In this document: positions 25,993 through 37,700 of the stretch, piece after piece
How positions within the stretch are numbered: the first letter of the stretch is position 1
How the letters are laid out: every line of letters starts with the position of its first letter
NCBI RefSeq assembly: GCF_964275005.1
Contig: NC_092686.1
Location: 17,746,547-17,810,546, forward strand
Source: Diadema setosum
Lineage: Eukaryota; Echinodermata; Echinoidea; Diadematoida; Diadematidae
Reading direction: 5' to 3'
DNA: 64,000 nucleotides
Made by a program: the position numbers and the translations under genes
The notes under the pieces: generated by a model
What the model saw: the letters and a program-made list of their open reading frames with translations, nothing else
Database searches by the model: none
Told to the model about the DNA's origin: nothing

Positions 25993-26039
25993 TCTGCAGC
26001 TCGTTGATGACTGGAATCACCACCAGCCACGAGGAATCT
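25993..26039 (-). CDS. Possible 47-nt internal exon, unknown gene
   Basis: Read on the minus strand, ATTTTTTTCTTCAG is followed by 47 nt and then GTAAGATTCC, a good acceptor and donor around one frame encoding SSWLVVIPVINELQK. The VIPVIN-LQ string resembles the start of dynamin-related proteins of the Drp1 type, but so short a match may be chance. No neighbouring exon was found. The local sequence (25740-26210) is richer in CpG than its surroundings. Weak call. Confidence 0.2.
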
Positions 26040-26478
26040 GAAGAAAAAAATGATATCAACGAGAAGCCTAGTTTGGTAAGGTTGGGTCTGGACCAAGCTT
26101 AGTATTACCGCTGAAATTGTCAAGAGAATGTTATGAAAAACGTCTTCCCTACAATAAATAAAGGGAGTGTCTGTATCTGCTTTGGAGCACGTACGCCAAT
26201 TACCGGTCATGTCTTCACGAAATTAAGAAAGATTCATTAAATACCTGCATATACTAGTCTAACTCCTCTTCTAACTGTTCTTCAATTTATATTTCTCCTT
26301 TTTTTCATCACATCATCGTCATCATTACATCAGTTGGCACAAGCATGCGCTGTTGTGACAATGCATGACCAGACAGGGTACTCTCATTTTTCACGCAGAA
26401 GTTAGTCAATATAAGTTTACATGCCTCTGACAACTAATCTGATCAAAACACTTTTATTCGAAAGTTACTCCAATTCGA

Positions 26479-27114
26479 TCAAAGGGGATTCCTTTTTTTT
26501 TTTCTTTTTCTTTTTTTTTTTGTTATGTGTATTTCGTGGGCCTGTCTAAGATACATCAAGACGCACATTTTGGCTAACAGTGCCGTCAAGTCCTCCCTTT
26601 TAATGAACAGCAGTTGTCTCGTTTGATGTGCCAGTGATCGTTTTGGCGAAACTTTTAAGAATTCGTCGTATTCGTTTTTGTTTTTTTTTTTTTGTATTTC
26701 AAATTGAGATTTAACCGTTAGAATTAAATTTCTTACTTGTGGAGATTTTTGGATGCAGTTCCTTAGACGTTCTGAAGAGAAATTGTAAAGAAAAAGGTAC
26801 ACATCGGAAGACGTAGGTAGAATCAAGGAAATGATGGTGACGCCTATAGTGACGTAATGCAGGTCATGATAATCATTGTTCATGCAGATAAATCTGGATT
26901 GATTGATAATCTGAAATCGATAATCAGAAAATGAAACAAGGTTCGCTATTCCGAAAAGAAAAAAAGTAATGTTATTTAGATAACGTAAGAAACAGAATCG
27001 CTTTGATTTAGAAATCATTAAAAGACTTGAGAATATTGCAAAGTTTAAATACCTCAGTGTAAAAAAAGAAAAAAAAAAGATAGCTGCCAACAAACCTTCG
27101 GAAATGAACTTCAT
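26479..27114 (-). CDS. Doubtful 211-aa ORF, hydrophobic, unknown
   Basis: This open frame is longer than expected by chance in AT-rich DNA. It has Phe/Leu/Ile-rich segments in the first half (for instance around residues 90-105) and a Lys/Arg-rich C-terminus that is simply a translated T/C tract. I recognise no family, and both ends lie in homopolymer runs. Its 5' end overlaps the start of the kinase array repeat. It may be a decayed gene or an accident of composition. Confidence 0.15.
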   Translation of the reverse strand: MKFISEGLLAAIFFFSFFTLRYLNFAIFSSLLMISKSKRFCFLRYLNNITFFLFGIANLVSFSDYRFQIINQSRFICMNNDYHDLHYVTIGVTIISLILPTSSDVYLFLYNFSSERLRNCIQKSPQVRNLILTVKSQFEIQKKKNKNEYDEFLKVSPKRSLAHQTRQLLFIKREDLTALLAKMCVLMYLRQAHEIHITKKKRKRKKKRNPL

Positions 27115-27150
27115 TTCGTTTTCGGAAAAACGAACTTTCGGAATAACGAA
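26938..27150. repeat. TTCGGAATAACGAA-type palindromic repeat, copy A spacer
   Basis: Short degenerate units such as GGTTCGCTATTCCGAA (26938-26958) and their inverted forms ACCTTCGGAAATGAA and CTTTCGGAATAACGAA (27093-27150) mark the left edge of the tandem kinase array. About 135 bp of AT-rich DNA separates the two halves here, unlike in the later spacers. Confidence 0.6.
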
Positions 27151-27789
27151 GTGTAATCTATACTTAAAGATAATGTGACCTCACGTGTCCCACAACGACA
27201 AGTCCAGGTCTAGAGAATGATGCGTTAACGTCTGTGCGATGCGCGTCAATCGGCGTTTCAAGGTTTAGCTGATACGTTGTATTTCATCGCACACCTGTAC
27301 ACGATATATCTGAATTCACGAGTCCTACATCAGTCCCTTTGTATACACTCTACAGACGAAACAATTTCACCCGAAATCGCATCAATAAGGCTGAAAGAAG
27401 TTATTACTCTATTAAACCGAAAATGACCGACAAGAGAGAGGTTCAGTATATACTACAATCAATACACCCAAACGAGCTTGCTGTCGAAAATTTTTCCAAT
27501 ACCCACCAGGAAATTTGAAACAAAAAATCACAGATAATGAGCTATCTATCTTGGACAATAAAAGATAGTTCAGTTAACAAAAGCAAACACAAAAAGAAGA
27601 TATCCAAAGGAAGCATTATAGCTTCTGTATACTTTTTTTTTTTGGTTCTTTTTGGTTCTTTTGGTTCTTTTGCGATATGGGTGCACTTGCTAAGACCTCG
27701 TACAGTCCAGTCAATACGCACGGAGTATTGTTGCGTCATGAAATATGTTGGGGTTGCCTTGTACAGCATTAGCGTGTATGTGTAGCTTA

Positions 27790-28012
27790 CGCGTTTTTAG
27801 GAGACAGCGATTGGCTGAAAGTTGCTCACGCTACAGTGCGCGATGCTAGGTTACGAGTTGGTCTTGTGTCAACAAAAAATCCTTCACTCTTTCCTAGTGA
27901 GCTTCTGAGTAACGATCGTTATTACAGTTGTTCTCCTTTCGAGCTTTCCGAATTGGCAGATATTTGAAGAATTTGACATATAGCTATTGGTTTTGACCTA
28001 GGCAGATCAATA
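27790..28012 (+). promoter_or_regulatory. Kinase copy A promoter and 5' UTR exon
   Basis: An inverted CCAAT box (ATTGG, 27810-27814) is followed by a conserved stretch shared by all four copies. A donor at 28013 (AATA|GTAAGT) pairs with the acceptor TTCTGGTTATGCCAG ending at 28235, just 3 nt before the start codon. This implies a 5' UTR exon whose 5' end I cannot fix, and a 223-nt UTR intron. No TATA box is evident. Confidence 0.5.
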
Positions 28013-28238
28013 GTAAGTTCTGTTTTGTAGATTATTATGGAATTCGTCGAAACAATCGTTTAGTACCTATGTATCTATCCATATATTATTATACCTATTT
28101 TCAAATCTATAGCAAGACACAAATATATTACAGTGTATGACTCTAAAGGGTTTGGTATATATAATATCATTATCTATCAAATTGATATTAACGTATATAC
28201 CAAACTTGTAATTATTTTGTTTCTGGTTATGCCAGGCT

Positions 28239-31200
28239 ATGTCAGATATTCAAGCTGTGTCTACGGACGGAGCTTTGTCGGCTCAGAAACAGCGCAGAGC
28301 CAAGTGGATGGCTAAACGAAAGCAGCGGCTGGCTCTCGGGCCGGCATCCGACCATGCTGCCGAGATACTCCAAGCCATCAAGATTGTCAACGAACGGGGT
28401 GACAAAACTACCCCTCGTGATGACGTGCAGATCGAGGGCGACTCATCGGCAGTACAAGAGACCGTGGAGTCGGTAATGGTGTCTGCCCACGGAGATGACG
28501 TTGCCTCGACCACAGAACTTACTACCGCTTCCACAGTCGAAGCGGTCCCTGAAAATGTTGTCGTCGACCAGAATGTTGAGATCGACGACACAGTGTTACC
28601 AACAACAGATGTGCCCATACAGTGCCAAATAACGTCGGGAGACAGCCAGGTAGAATTTCACATTGTTTTAACTTGTCCATGCCTTTCAGTGCTCATTTCT
28701 CATTGCTAATGTCAAACATAATATAGTAAAAATAATACGATGCAATGAATCAATATAAAACACGATTTTGCCAAAAGGTTTTGTTTTCAGATGAGATCTG
28801 CGTTTTGTTTTGTTTGACTTTGTTATTGTCTTTTGAGGGCGTCTCTAAAGAAGTGAGAAAAAAATAAGTATGAACATGTCTTCGTGCGTTTCGTTTCCTT
28901 CGCACAGCAATGTCATCTTTTCTTATCGATGAAGACACGAAAATGAGAAGCTTATGTCTAAATACAATTGTATATCATTTGGAATTTGCAGGCTTCTGAC
29001 AAAACTGAAGCGCCGTCTTCCTTTCCACCTGCTACATCTTTGGACCTCCTTTCGGAAATTCACGAAATCTTCCCTCTTCTACAAGACATTCCTGGCTCCA
29101 ACAAGGAAACTGGTAGTCAGCGCACTCCTGTTTCATGCAGTCAGAGTACTGAACCTGAACAGGTAAATATCTGTTATCTTATTCATAGCCAGTTTCTAAC
29201 ATTGTTTAGCATATTATTGACGAAAATAAAGTTTACCGCGAGATTATTGAATACTTCATACGCACAGGATAATAATACTGGATTCATATTTACACATTGT
29301 CAGAATAAGAGTAATCCCTTCATAATTTAGTTTAGACAGGTGAAGGAAATGAAAACAACAACAACAACAACACCAACAGCAAAAACAAAATTCCGACATA
29401 AGAAAGACGCGGGTCTTTTCTGCCAGCGCCCTAAAACACCATGAGGCAATGATAATAATACTGTGTCAAATGAGACTGTCCTTACAGTTCTGATTTTGAC
29501 TTCCATTTTTCGTTACAGGATATCCATTCTGTTGATGAAAATACACCGTCGAGCATGAGTGAAAATTCTGCAATGACATCTCAAAGGTAAGTAATTCTTT
29601 CATGCATTATCTTTATTAAGGTATACAGCGGTTTGATGTTACATGTTCTGTGGTTAATTTTGTTCCTTGACGATATGCAAAGTCACCTTTACAATCGGTT
29701 GACAATCAAAACTGTGAAGTCAATCGATGCAGTGGAAGTCATTTCTTCAAAACAAGTATAGCATACCTGCTGTAATGTACTGACGCACTTTTATTACTTT
29801 TTTATTTGTCTTTCGTTCCACTCAAGTATTTTCAAGTATAATGTATCTTTTGCTCATTGTGACTTTTCATCACGGCAGGTATCCGACAGAGAGCTCTCCA
29901 AGCAGTCAAAACGTTGACGAAGTTGTCGTTAACATGCTGCAAGAAAAGGTCAAGTGCCCATCACTGACTTTTGATGACCTTTTGACTTTCAACTGCGGCC
30001 ATAGCGTGTCGGTAAGTCCTTCGTAATCATTCCCGCAAACGTTTTTAAAATGAGAGAACGCAAGTTTTCATTAATCTTCTTTTCAGTTGCAAGCAATTAT
30101 TACATACAAAAGTTGTAGTATGTATGTCTCGCCAGCAAATTATGAGATTATGTATACGCGCAATGTTTTTCTCTCTTTTTGCAATTTCAGAACATGAACA
30201 GTCTACTTGAGATTGGTCGTGGTAGCTACGGCCGTGTTCTCCTAGCCCGACACAGCAAAACATCAACTCCCGTAGCTATCAAAGAGCCCTTTCGATCCAA
30301 CAACCATGCCTCACCAGGCGAACTGGTGGACGAACTTAAAGAGACAAGAAGGCGAGCCAACAAGGAGGCTCTCGTTCACCAGCTTCTCTCGGACAGTCCA
30401 TACTTCCCCCGTTTCTTGGGAACACTTGACAATGGCAACGACCTCTGTCTGGGAGTGCAGTTTGTTGGAGACAGTGAAACGGGACTCAGCTATCCACTTC
30501 TCAACCCACCTCCTCTCTCAACCAAGGACGGCCTCAACATCGCCGAGGACGTCGTCAGGGGCATGATGGAGCTCCATGAGAACGGACTCCTCCATAACGA
30601 CATGAAAAGCGACAACGTCCTTCTTGAACGCCGAGGAGGTCGCTATCGCGGCGTTATCATCGACTTTGGCATGGTGTCATCGATGACCTCCCCACTTCAA
30701 ATGTCGGGACTCCCGGAAGCCGTCAAGTTTGCCTACCTGCAGGGGGAAGAAGCGGACTATCTTGCCCCCGAAATCGTGCTCGACGAGGAAAAGACATCAG
30801 TTCACTCAGACACCTTTTCACTAGGTGTCATCTTGATGGATATCGCACAGGTGCTGGACGGTAAGTTTTGCAATAGTTTTCTCGACACTTGATCATTGTT
30901 GGTCAACTATCTCTGATTCGCCAGTTTGCGATTATGACGTATTTTCCCATAGATAATTTCAAAACTAACTCTGATAAACTGGTAATCGCCGGTAATTTCC
31001 TTAATCAAATCACAGCTCAATGAGGACGTTGAATCTTAATCGTATCAAAAATAATTTCTGATCGTCTAACTGGCATCCGTCTAAGTCATATCGTTTTTAT
31101 GTTCGAGGCATTATATCGTTATTTCTAATCTATAAGAAGACAAAAAAATTGCCCAGGGTTTTGTCATTAATTTTGTGCAATTTCAATAAATAACCCTTAT

Positions 31201-31442
31201 ATGCATCGATAGATCCCTTACAGAATGAATCATAGTATATCTTATATCTTTTATTCACTCGCCTTACAGATTCACGATCTCCAACCGTTCAGAAACTCTC
31301 TTCCCTCGGCATGAGATGCAGAACGAGAAACCCAGAATCCCGTCCGAGTCTCACTACAATTCTCAAGGAAATCAGCGAGCTGAAAAGACGGTACAAACGG
31401 CCACCTTTCTGGAAGCGCCTTTTCAAGAAACTGCGAAAATAA
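28239..31442 (+). CDS. Kinase copy A: lineage-specific HND-type protein kinase, 6 coding exons, 541 aa
   Basis: Coding exons are 28239-28649, 28992-29162, 29519-29586, 29879-30011, 30191-30860 and 31270-31442. All introns are GT-AG and the frame is open throughout. Residues 1-261 are disordered and rich in Ser/Thr/Glu/Val, with a basic patch at 17-31 and a Leu-rich helix near 153-170. The kinase domain starts at about 266: glycine loop GRGSYGRV (270-277), VAIK Lys292, probable helix-C Glu320, HND (396-398) instead of HRD, Asn403, DFG (419-421), APE (453-455), DTFSLG (468-473), and CRTRNPESRPS in the last exon. The tail, about 515-541, is strongly basic with WKRLFKKLRK. Asp398, Lys292 and Asp419 are present, so catalysis is plausible. 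The family is unknown to me; it may belong to the invertebrate-expanded kinases with HND loops. Compared with B it lacks three residues in the first coding exon. Confidence 0.85.
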
Positions 31443-31506
31443 AAGCCTATATCAGACTTGCAGCTGACATTTAGGGGTCAAACGATCTTACCTTGTAAAT
31501 ATTGTA

Positions 31507-31512
31507 AATAAA
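31507..31512 (+). terminator. Poly(A) signal, kinase copy A
   Basis: AATAAA 65 nt after the TAA stop, in a block conserved in copies A, B and C. Confidence 0.7.
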
Positions 31513-31519
31513 CCATTGT

Positions 31520-33019
31520 TGCATAATATTTCATATTTCTTACATGTGTTATCATTTCCGTCGTATTTGAAGTACAAGTGTACTGACATTGAATGCATTT
31601 TTTTTTTGTTTTTTTTGGTGGGGTGGGGGGGGGGGGTCGGATTTCAACATAGGTAATGGTTTGTCAATCTAAGCATCAATTTGAAGAATTATACGAATAG
31701 ACTAGGCATACATGACTTTTATACAAATCAAATCAAAATCTTGAACTCACTCGCAATGACAAGGAAAAACGTACTAAAGCTTGAAGGTTTAAATTTGAAG
31801 TTTATTTAACATAAAACCATTCATATATTTGCGACTGCACAAATCATTGATACATTAAAATACATAAATTATACATTGTGTTTGTGTTTGTTTGCGTGTG
31901 TGAGTGTGCGTGATTATGTGTGCGTGTGTGTATGTGTGTGTTTTGGCGTTATGGAGTTATGTTTGGAGTTATTATCGAAAGTATACCTTGAACTTGAACT
32001 TTATTGTGTTTCATTTAAAAAACATATAATTTGTACAATGACAAACTGAGGACAGGAAACGAATACATGAACATGCATACGTAACATAATAACAACTATA
32101 AATGAAACGTGGAAACTACAAAAGACCGGAGTCTTGTCAGGGTAGTTCCCAACAGACAGAATAATAGTGAGTTAGATACATGCGAAGAAGAAAAGAGCCT
32201 CCGTCTTTTGAGAAAAGACATTATCACGTTCACTTATATCGCGTGATTATACGAAAACTATAATTGAAAAACAAAAAAAAAAACAACAACAACAACACTG
32301 AAAGCACCGATTCATTAGCTCAATTATAATTATTTCATGCTAACGACCACAGGTGGAGGGACAATAAACGGACTGCATCCTGCCTAAACAGTGCTTTTCC
32401 TTTGCTTGCAAATTTTAACTTTTTGCGAGATACATAAAAAGCAGCTTATGAAATGTCAAAGAACATAGATTATTCTAGACACATTCAAAGTATGCATGAT
32501 GAGAATCGGTCTTGCAGTGGCCGAGAAATCCAAAAAACAAAGTGAAACAAAACGATGCTATTAAAAGGAGGATCCCACTTTTCATTAAAGAGTTGCTTTG
32601 TTTTGTATATCTCAGTCATCTAAGTATCAAAACGTATTTTCATCAACACTTTGAATTCCTCTTAGAATTATATTCTCTTCTTTTTTTATTTCATAAGAGG
32701 TTTGTCATTATCTCTAAAAATAAATTTGTAATAAAAAAATGCTGGAAACCCGAGGCTCAATCTTAACAGAAACTGTACCATCCCTTTAAGCTATACCCGG
32801 AACGAAGTAAACGCTGTTATGGAGGGCTTAGGGTTGTTCCTAATATTTTGGGGTTGCTGATGTAACTATCCTGTTGAGATGTACACTTTTGTGAATTATG
32901 TACTTCTTATGCCACCACCGCAATACCATGAAAAATGTCTACAAGTGACATAAAACCAATTTCCTTGACCATCTTCAGAGTGCTGCTTGACCCTCGCTCA
33001 AGTTAGTATGAGCTAGAAT
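31520..33019. other. Spacer between kinase copies A and B
   Basis: No coding frame is supported. It contains a T/G homopolymer junction (about 31598-31637), a (GT)n-rich stretch (31872-31941), and a block near 31990-32170 (with CTTGAACTTGAACTTTATTG) that is kept in the C-D spacer but missing from the B-C spacer. Confidence 0.6.
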
Positions 33020-33345
33020 GCAAAATTCGCTGTTCCGAAATACACAAATTCCGTATATACACGTAGACGTTCGTTAATCCGAAAACGAAATAGGGCCGTT
33101 AACCGAAAATGCGGTTGGTTAGTCCAAATATGAAATACGGTTCGTTATTCCGAAGGTTCGATATAGTGCGAAAATGCAACAAGGTTCGCTAATCCGAAAA
33201 TGAATACATGAAAAAAAAAATATGCATGCAGACGAATTTAACCTTCGGAAATACCGACCACATGTAGTTTCCGGATTAATGAACCTTTGGAATACTGAAC
33301 CTTATTTGATTTTCAGATTAACGAACTTTCGGAGTAAGGAACTCT
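33020..33345. repeat. TTCGGAATAACGAA-type palindromic repeat, A-B spacer
   Basis: Many degenerate units of GGTTCGTTAATCCGAAAA in one direction (33025-33210) are followed by the inverse (CTTCGGAAATACCGA, TTCCGGATTAATGAACC, ACGAACTTTCGGAGTAA) from 33240 on. The whole block is a loose fold-back. An A-run plus ATATGCATGCAG in its middle is the exact site that the LTR element hit in the next spacer. Confidence 0.7.
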
Positions 33346-33396
33346 AATGTACTGAAGATGATGTGACGTCACGTGTCCCACGAATGCGAGTCCAGG

Positions 33397-33551
33397 GCCC
33401 CATTTCATAAAAGATGTTAGGATATAACTCTTGCTGGAATGGTAACTTCCCATAGCAACAGCCAATCAGGAAGCTGGATTCTTGTTGTTACTATGACAAT
33501 TGACATTCCAGGAAGAATTTCCATCATAATAAGCTTTCTATAAAATGGGGC
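33397..33551. mobile_element. 155-bp fold-back MITE, copy in unit B
   Basis: Terminal inverted repeats GCCCCATTTCATAAAAG and CTTTCTATAAAATGGGGC are flanked by 5-bp duplications CCAGG (33392-33396, 33552-33556). Kinase unit A has a single uninterrupted CCAGG at the same place, so the empty site is visible. The interior is also palindromic (TTGCTGGAATG against CATTCCAGGAA). No transposase. Superfamily unassigned. Confidence 0.8.
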
Positions 33552-34319
33552 CCAGGTCCTGAGAATGATACGTTAACCAGGACGTTTACGTCTGTGCAAT
33601 GCACGTCGGTCGGCGTTTCCAGGGTTAGCTGAGATTTCATCTGTACACGCACCTGTACACGATATATCTATATTCACGAGTCCTACATCAGTCCCTTTGT
33701 ATACACTCTACGTACGAAACAATTTCACCCGAAATCGCATCGATTAGGCTGAAAGAAGTTATAACACTATTAAACAGAAAATGACCGGCAAGAGAGAGGT
33801 TCAGTATATACTACAATCAATACACCCAAACGAGCTTGCTGTCGAAAATTCTTCCAATACCCACCAGGAAATTTGAAAAAAAATCACAGATAATGAGCTA
33901 TCTGTCTTCGACAATGAAAGATAGTTCAGTTAACAAAAGCAGACACAAAAAGAAGATATCCAGAGGAACAGCTTCTGTACCCATTTTTTTTTTTTTTTTG
34001 GTTCATTTTTTTTGGGGGGGGGGGCGGGAAAGAAACTGAAAGTAGTGATCACTTTGAGTAAAAGAGCATTCTTCACGTTTCAGGTTAAATATTAAAGAGA
34101 GGTATTTCGTCGGATTCAGCTGAGAATTAAACAAGGAAATAATAAGCAATATCAGCACATTTGTTTATGGATTTAGATTATCTTACCTACAAAGCTTCAA
34201 TGCGATATGGATGCACTTGCATAGACCTCGTACAGTCCAGTCAATACGCACGAAGTATTGTTGCGTCATGAAATATGTTGGGGTTGCCTTGTAAAGCATT
34301 AGCGTGTATGTGTAGCTTA

Positions 34320-34543
34320 CGCGTTTTTAGGAGACGGCGATTGGCTGAAAGTTGCTCACGCTACAGTGCGCAATGCTAGGTTACGAGTTGGTCTTGTGTC
34401 AACAAAAAATCCTTCACTCTTTCCTAGTGAGCTTCTGAGTAACGATCGTTATTACAGTTGTTCTCCTCCCGAGCTTTCCGAATTGGCAGATATTCGAAGA
34501 AATTTGACATATAGCTATTGGTTTTGACCTAGGCAGATCAATA
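34320..34543 (+). promoter_or_regulatory. Kinase copy B promoter and 5' UTR exon
   Basis: Same layout as copy A: inverted CCAAT at 34340-34344, donor GTAAGT at 34544, acceptor ending at 34785. About 170 bp just upstream (34025-34195) is present in B, C and D but not in A. Confidence 0.5.
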
Positions 34544-34788
34544 GTAAGTTCTGTTTTGTAGATTATTATGGAATTTGTCGAAACAATCGTTCAGTACCTA
34601 TGTATCTATCCATATATTATTATACCTATTTTCAAATAATAAAAGAATGCATGGATTTATAGCAAGACACAAATATATTACAGTGTATGACTCTAAAGGG
34701 TTTGGTAGATATAATGTCATTATTCATTAAATTGATATTAACGTATATACCATACTTGTAATTATTTTGTTTCTGGTTATGCCAGGAT

Positions 34789-37700
34789 ATGTCAGATAGT
34801 CAAGCTGTGTCTACGGACGGAGCTTTGTCGGCTCAGAAACAGCGCAGAGCCAAGTGGATGGCTAAACGAAAGCAGCGGCTGGCTCTCGGGCCGGCATCCG
34901 ACCATGCTGCCGAGATACTCCAAGCCATCAAGATTGTCAACGAACGGGGTGACAAAACTACCCCTCGTGATGACGTGCAGATCGAGGGCGACTCATCGGC
35001 AGTACAAGAGACCGTGGAGTCGGTAATGGTGTCTGCCCACGGAGATGACGTTGCCTCGACCACAGAACTTACTATCGCTTCCACAGTCGAAGCGGTCCCT
35101 GAAAATGTTGTCGTCGACCAGAATGTTGAGATCGACGACAATGAGGCGACAGTGTTACCAACAACAGATGTGCCCATACAGTGCCAAATAACGTCGGGAG
35201 ACAGCCAGGTAGAATTTCACATTGTTTTAACTTGTCCATGCCTTTCAGTGCTCATTTCTCATTGCTGATGTCAAACATAATATAGTAAAAATAATACGAT
35301 GCAATGAATCAATATGAAACACGATTTTGCCAAAAGGTTTTGTTTTCAGATGAGATCTGCGTTTTGTTTTGTTTGACTTGGTTATTGTCTTTTGAGGGCG
35401 TCTCTATAGAAGTGAGAAAAAAAAATAAGTATGAACATGTCTTCGTGCGTTTCGTTTCTTTCGCACAGCAATGTCATCTTTTCTTATCGATGAAGACACG
35501 AAAATGAGAAGCTTATGTCTAAACACGATTGTATATCATTTGGAATTTGCAGGCTTCTGACAAAACTGAAGCGCCGTCTTCCTTTCCACCTGCTACATCT
35601 TTGGACCTCCTTTCGGAAATTCACGAAATCTTCCCTCTTCTACAAGACATTCCTGGCTCCAACAAGGAAACTGGTAGTCAGCGCACTCCTGTTTCATGCA
35701 GTCAGAGTACTGAACCTGAACAGGTAAATATCTGTTATGTTATTCATAGCCAGTTCCTAACATTGTTTATCATATTATTGACGAAAATAAAGTTTACCGC
35801 GAGATTATCAAATACTTCATACGCACAGGACAATAATACTGGATTCATATTTACACATTGTCAGAATAAGAGTAATCCCATCATGATTTAGTTTAGACAC
35901 TCGTGAAGGAAATGAAAACAACAACAACAACAACAACACCACCAACAGCAAAAAGAAAAGTCCGACATAAGAAAGACGTGGGTCTTTTCTTCCAGCGCCC
36001 TAAAACACCATGAGGCAATGATAATATTCTGTGTCAAATGAGACTGTCCTGACAGTTCTGATTTTGACTTCCATTTTTCGTTACAGGATATCCATTCTGT
36101 TGATGAAAATACACCGTCGAACATGTGTGAAAATTCTGCAGTGACATCTCAAAGGTAAGTAATTCTTTCATGCATTATCTTTATTAAGGTATATAGCGGT
36201 TTGATGTTCTGTGGTTAAATTTTGTTCCTTGACGATATGCAAAGTCACCTTTACAATCGGTTGACAATCAAAACTGTGAAGTCAATCGATGCAGTGGAAG
36301 TCATTTCTTCAAAACAAGTATAGCATACCTGCTGTAATGTAGTGACACACTTTTATTACTTTTTTATTTGTCTTTCGTTCCACTCAAGTAATTTCAAGTA
36401 TAATGTATCTTTTGCTCATTGTGACTTTTCATCACGGCAGGTATCCGACAGAGAGCTCTCCAAGCAGTCAAAACGTTGACGAAGTTGTCGTTAACATGCT
36501 GCAAGAAAAGGTCAAGTGTCCATCACTGACTTTTGATGACCTTTTGACTTTCAACTGCGGCCACAGCGTGTCGGTAAGTCCTTCGTAATCATTCCCGCAA
36601 ACGTTTTTAAAATGAGAGAACGCAAGTTTTCATCAATCTTCTTTTCAGTTGCAAGCAATTACATACAAAAGTTGTAGTATGTATATCTCGCCAGCAAATT
36701 ATGAGATTATGTATACGCGTAATGTTTTTCTCTCCTTTTGCAATTTCAGAACATGAACAGTCTACTTGAGATTGGTCGTGGTAGCTACGGCCGTGTTCTC
36801 CTAGCCCGACACAGCAAAACATCAACTCCCGTAGCCATCAAAGAGCCCTTTCGATCCAACAACCATGCCTCACCAGGCGAACTGGTGGACGAACTTAAAG
36901 AGACAAGAAGGCGAGCCAACAAGGAGGCTCTCGTTCACCAGCTTCTCTCGGACAGTCCATACTTCCCCCGTTTCTTGGGAACACTTGACAATGGCAACGA
37001 CCTCTGTCTGGGAGTGCAGTTTGTTGGAGACAGTGAAACGGGACTCAGCTACCCACTTCTCAACCCACCTCCTCTCTCAACCAAGGACGGCCTCAACATC
37101 GCCGAGGACGTCGTCAGGGGCATGATGGAGCTCCATGAGAACGGACTCCTCCATAACGACATGAAAAGCGACAACGTCCTTCTTGAACGCCGAGGAGGTC
37201 GCTATCGCGGCGTTATCATCGACTTTGGCATGGTGTCATCGATGACCTCCCCACTTCAAATGTCGGGTCTCCCGGAAGCCGTCAAGTTTGCCTACCTGCA
37301 GGGGGAAGAAGCGGACTATCTTGCCCCCGAAATCGTGCTCAACGAGGAAAAGACATCGGTTCACTCAGACACCTTTTCACTAGGTGTCATCTTGATGGAT
37401 ATCGCACAGGTGCTGGACGGTAAGTTTTGCAATAGTTTTCTCGACACTTGATCATTGTTGGTCAACTATCTCTGATTCGCCAGCTTGCGATTATGACGTA
37501 TTTTCCCATAGATAATTTCAAGACTAACTCTGATAAACTGGTAATCACTGGTAATTTCCTTAATCAAATCACAGCTCAATGAGGATGTTGAATCTTAATC
37601 GTATCAATAATAATTTCTGATCGTCTAACTGGCATCCGTCTAAGTCATATCGTTTTTATGTTCGAGGCATTATATCGTTATTTCTAATCTATACGAAGAC

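Noticed and set aside
28229-28231. ATG ten bases before the kinase start
   Set aside because: Lies in the inferred acceptor region of the 5' UTR intron and in another frame, so it should not be in the spliced mRNA.
35888-36124. Cys-rich minus-strand ORFs in intron 3 of the kinase copies
   Set aside because: Poly-Cys comes from a (CAA)n-type microsatellite read on the other strand.
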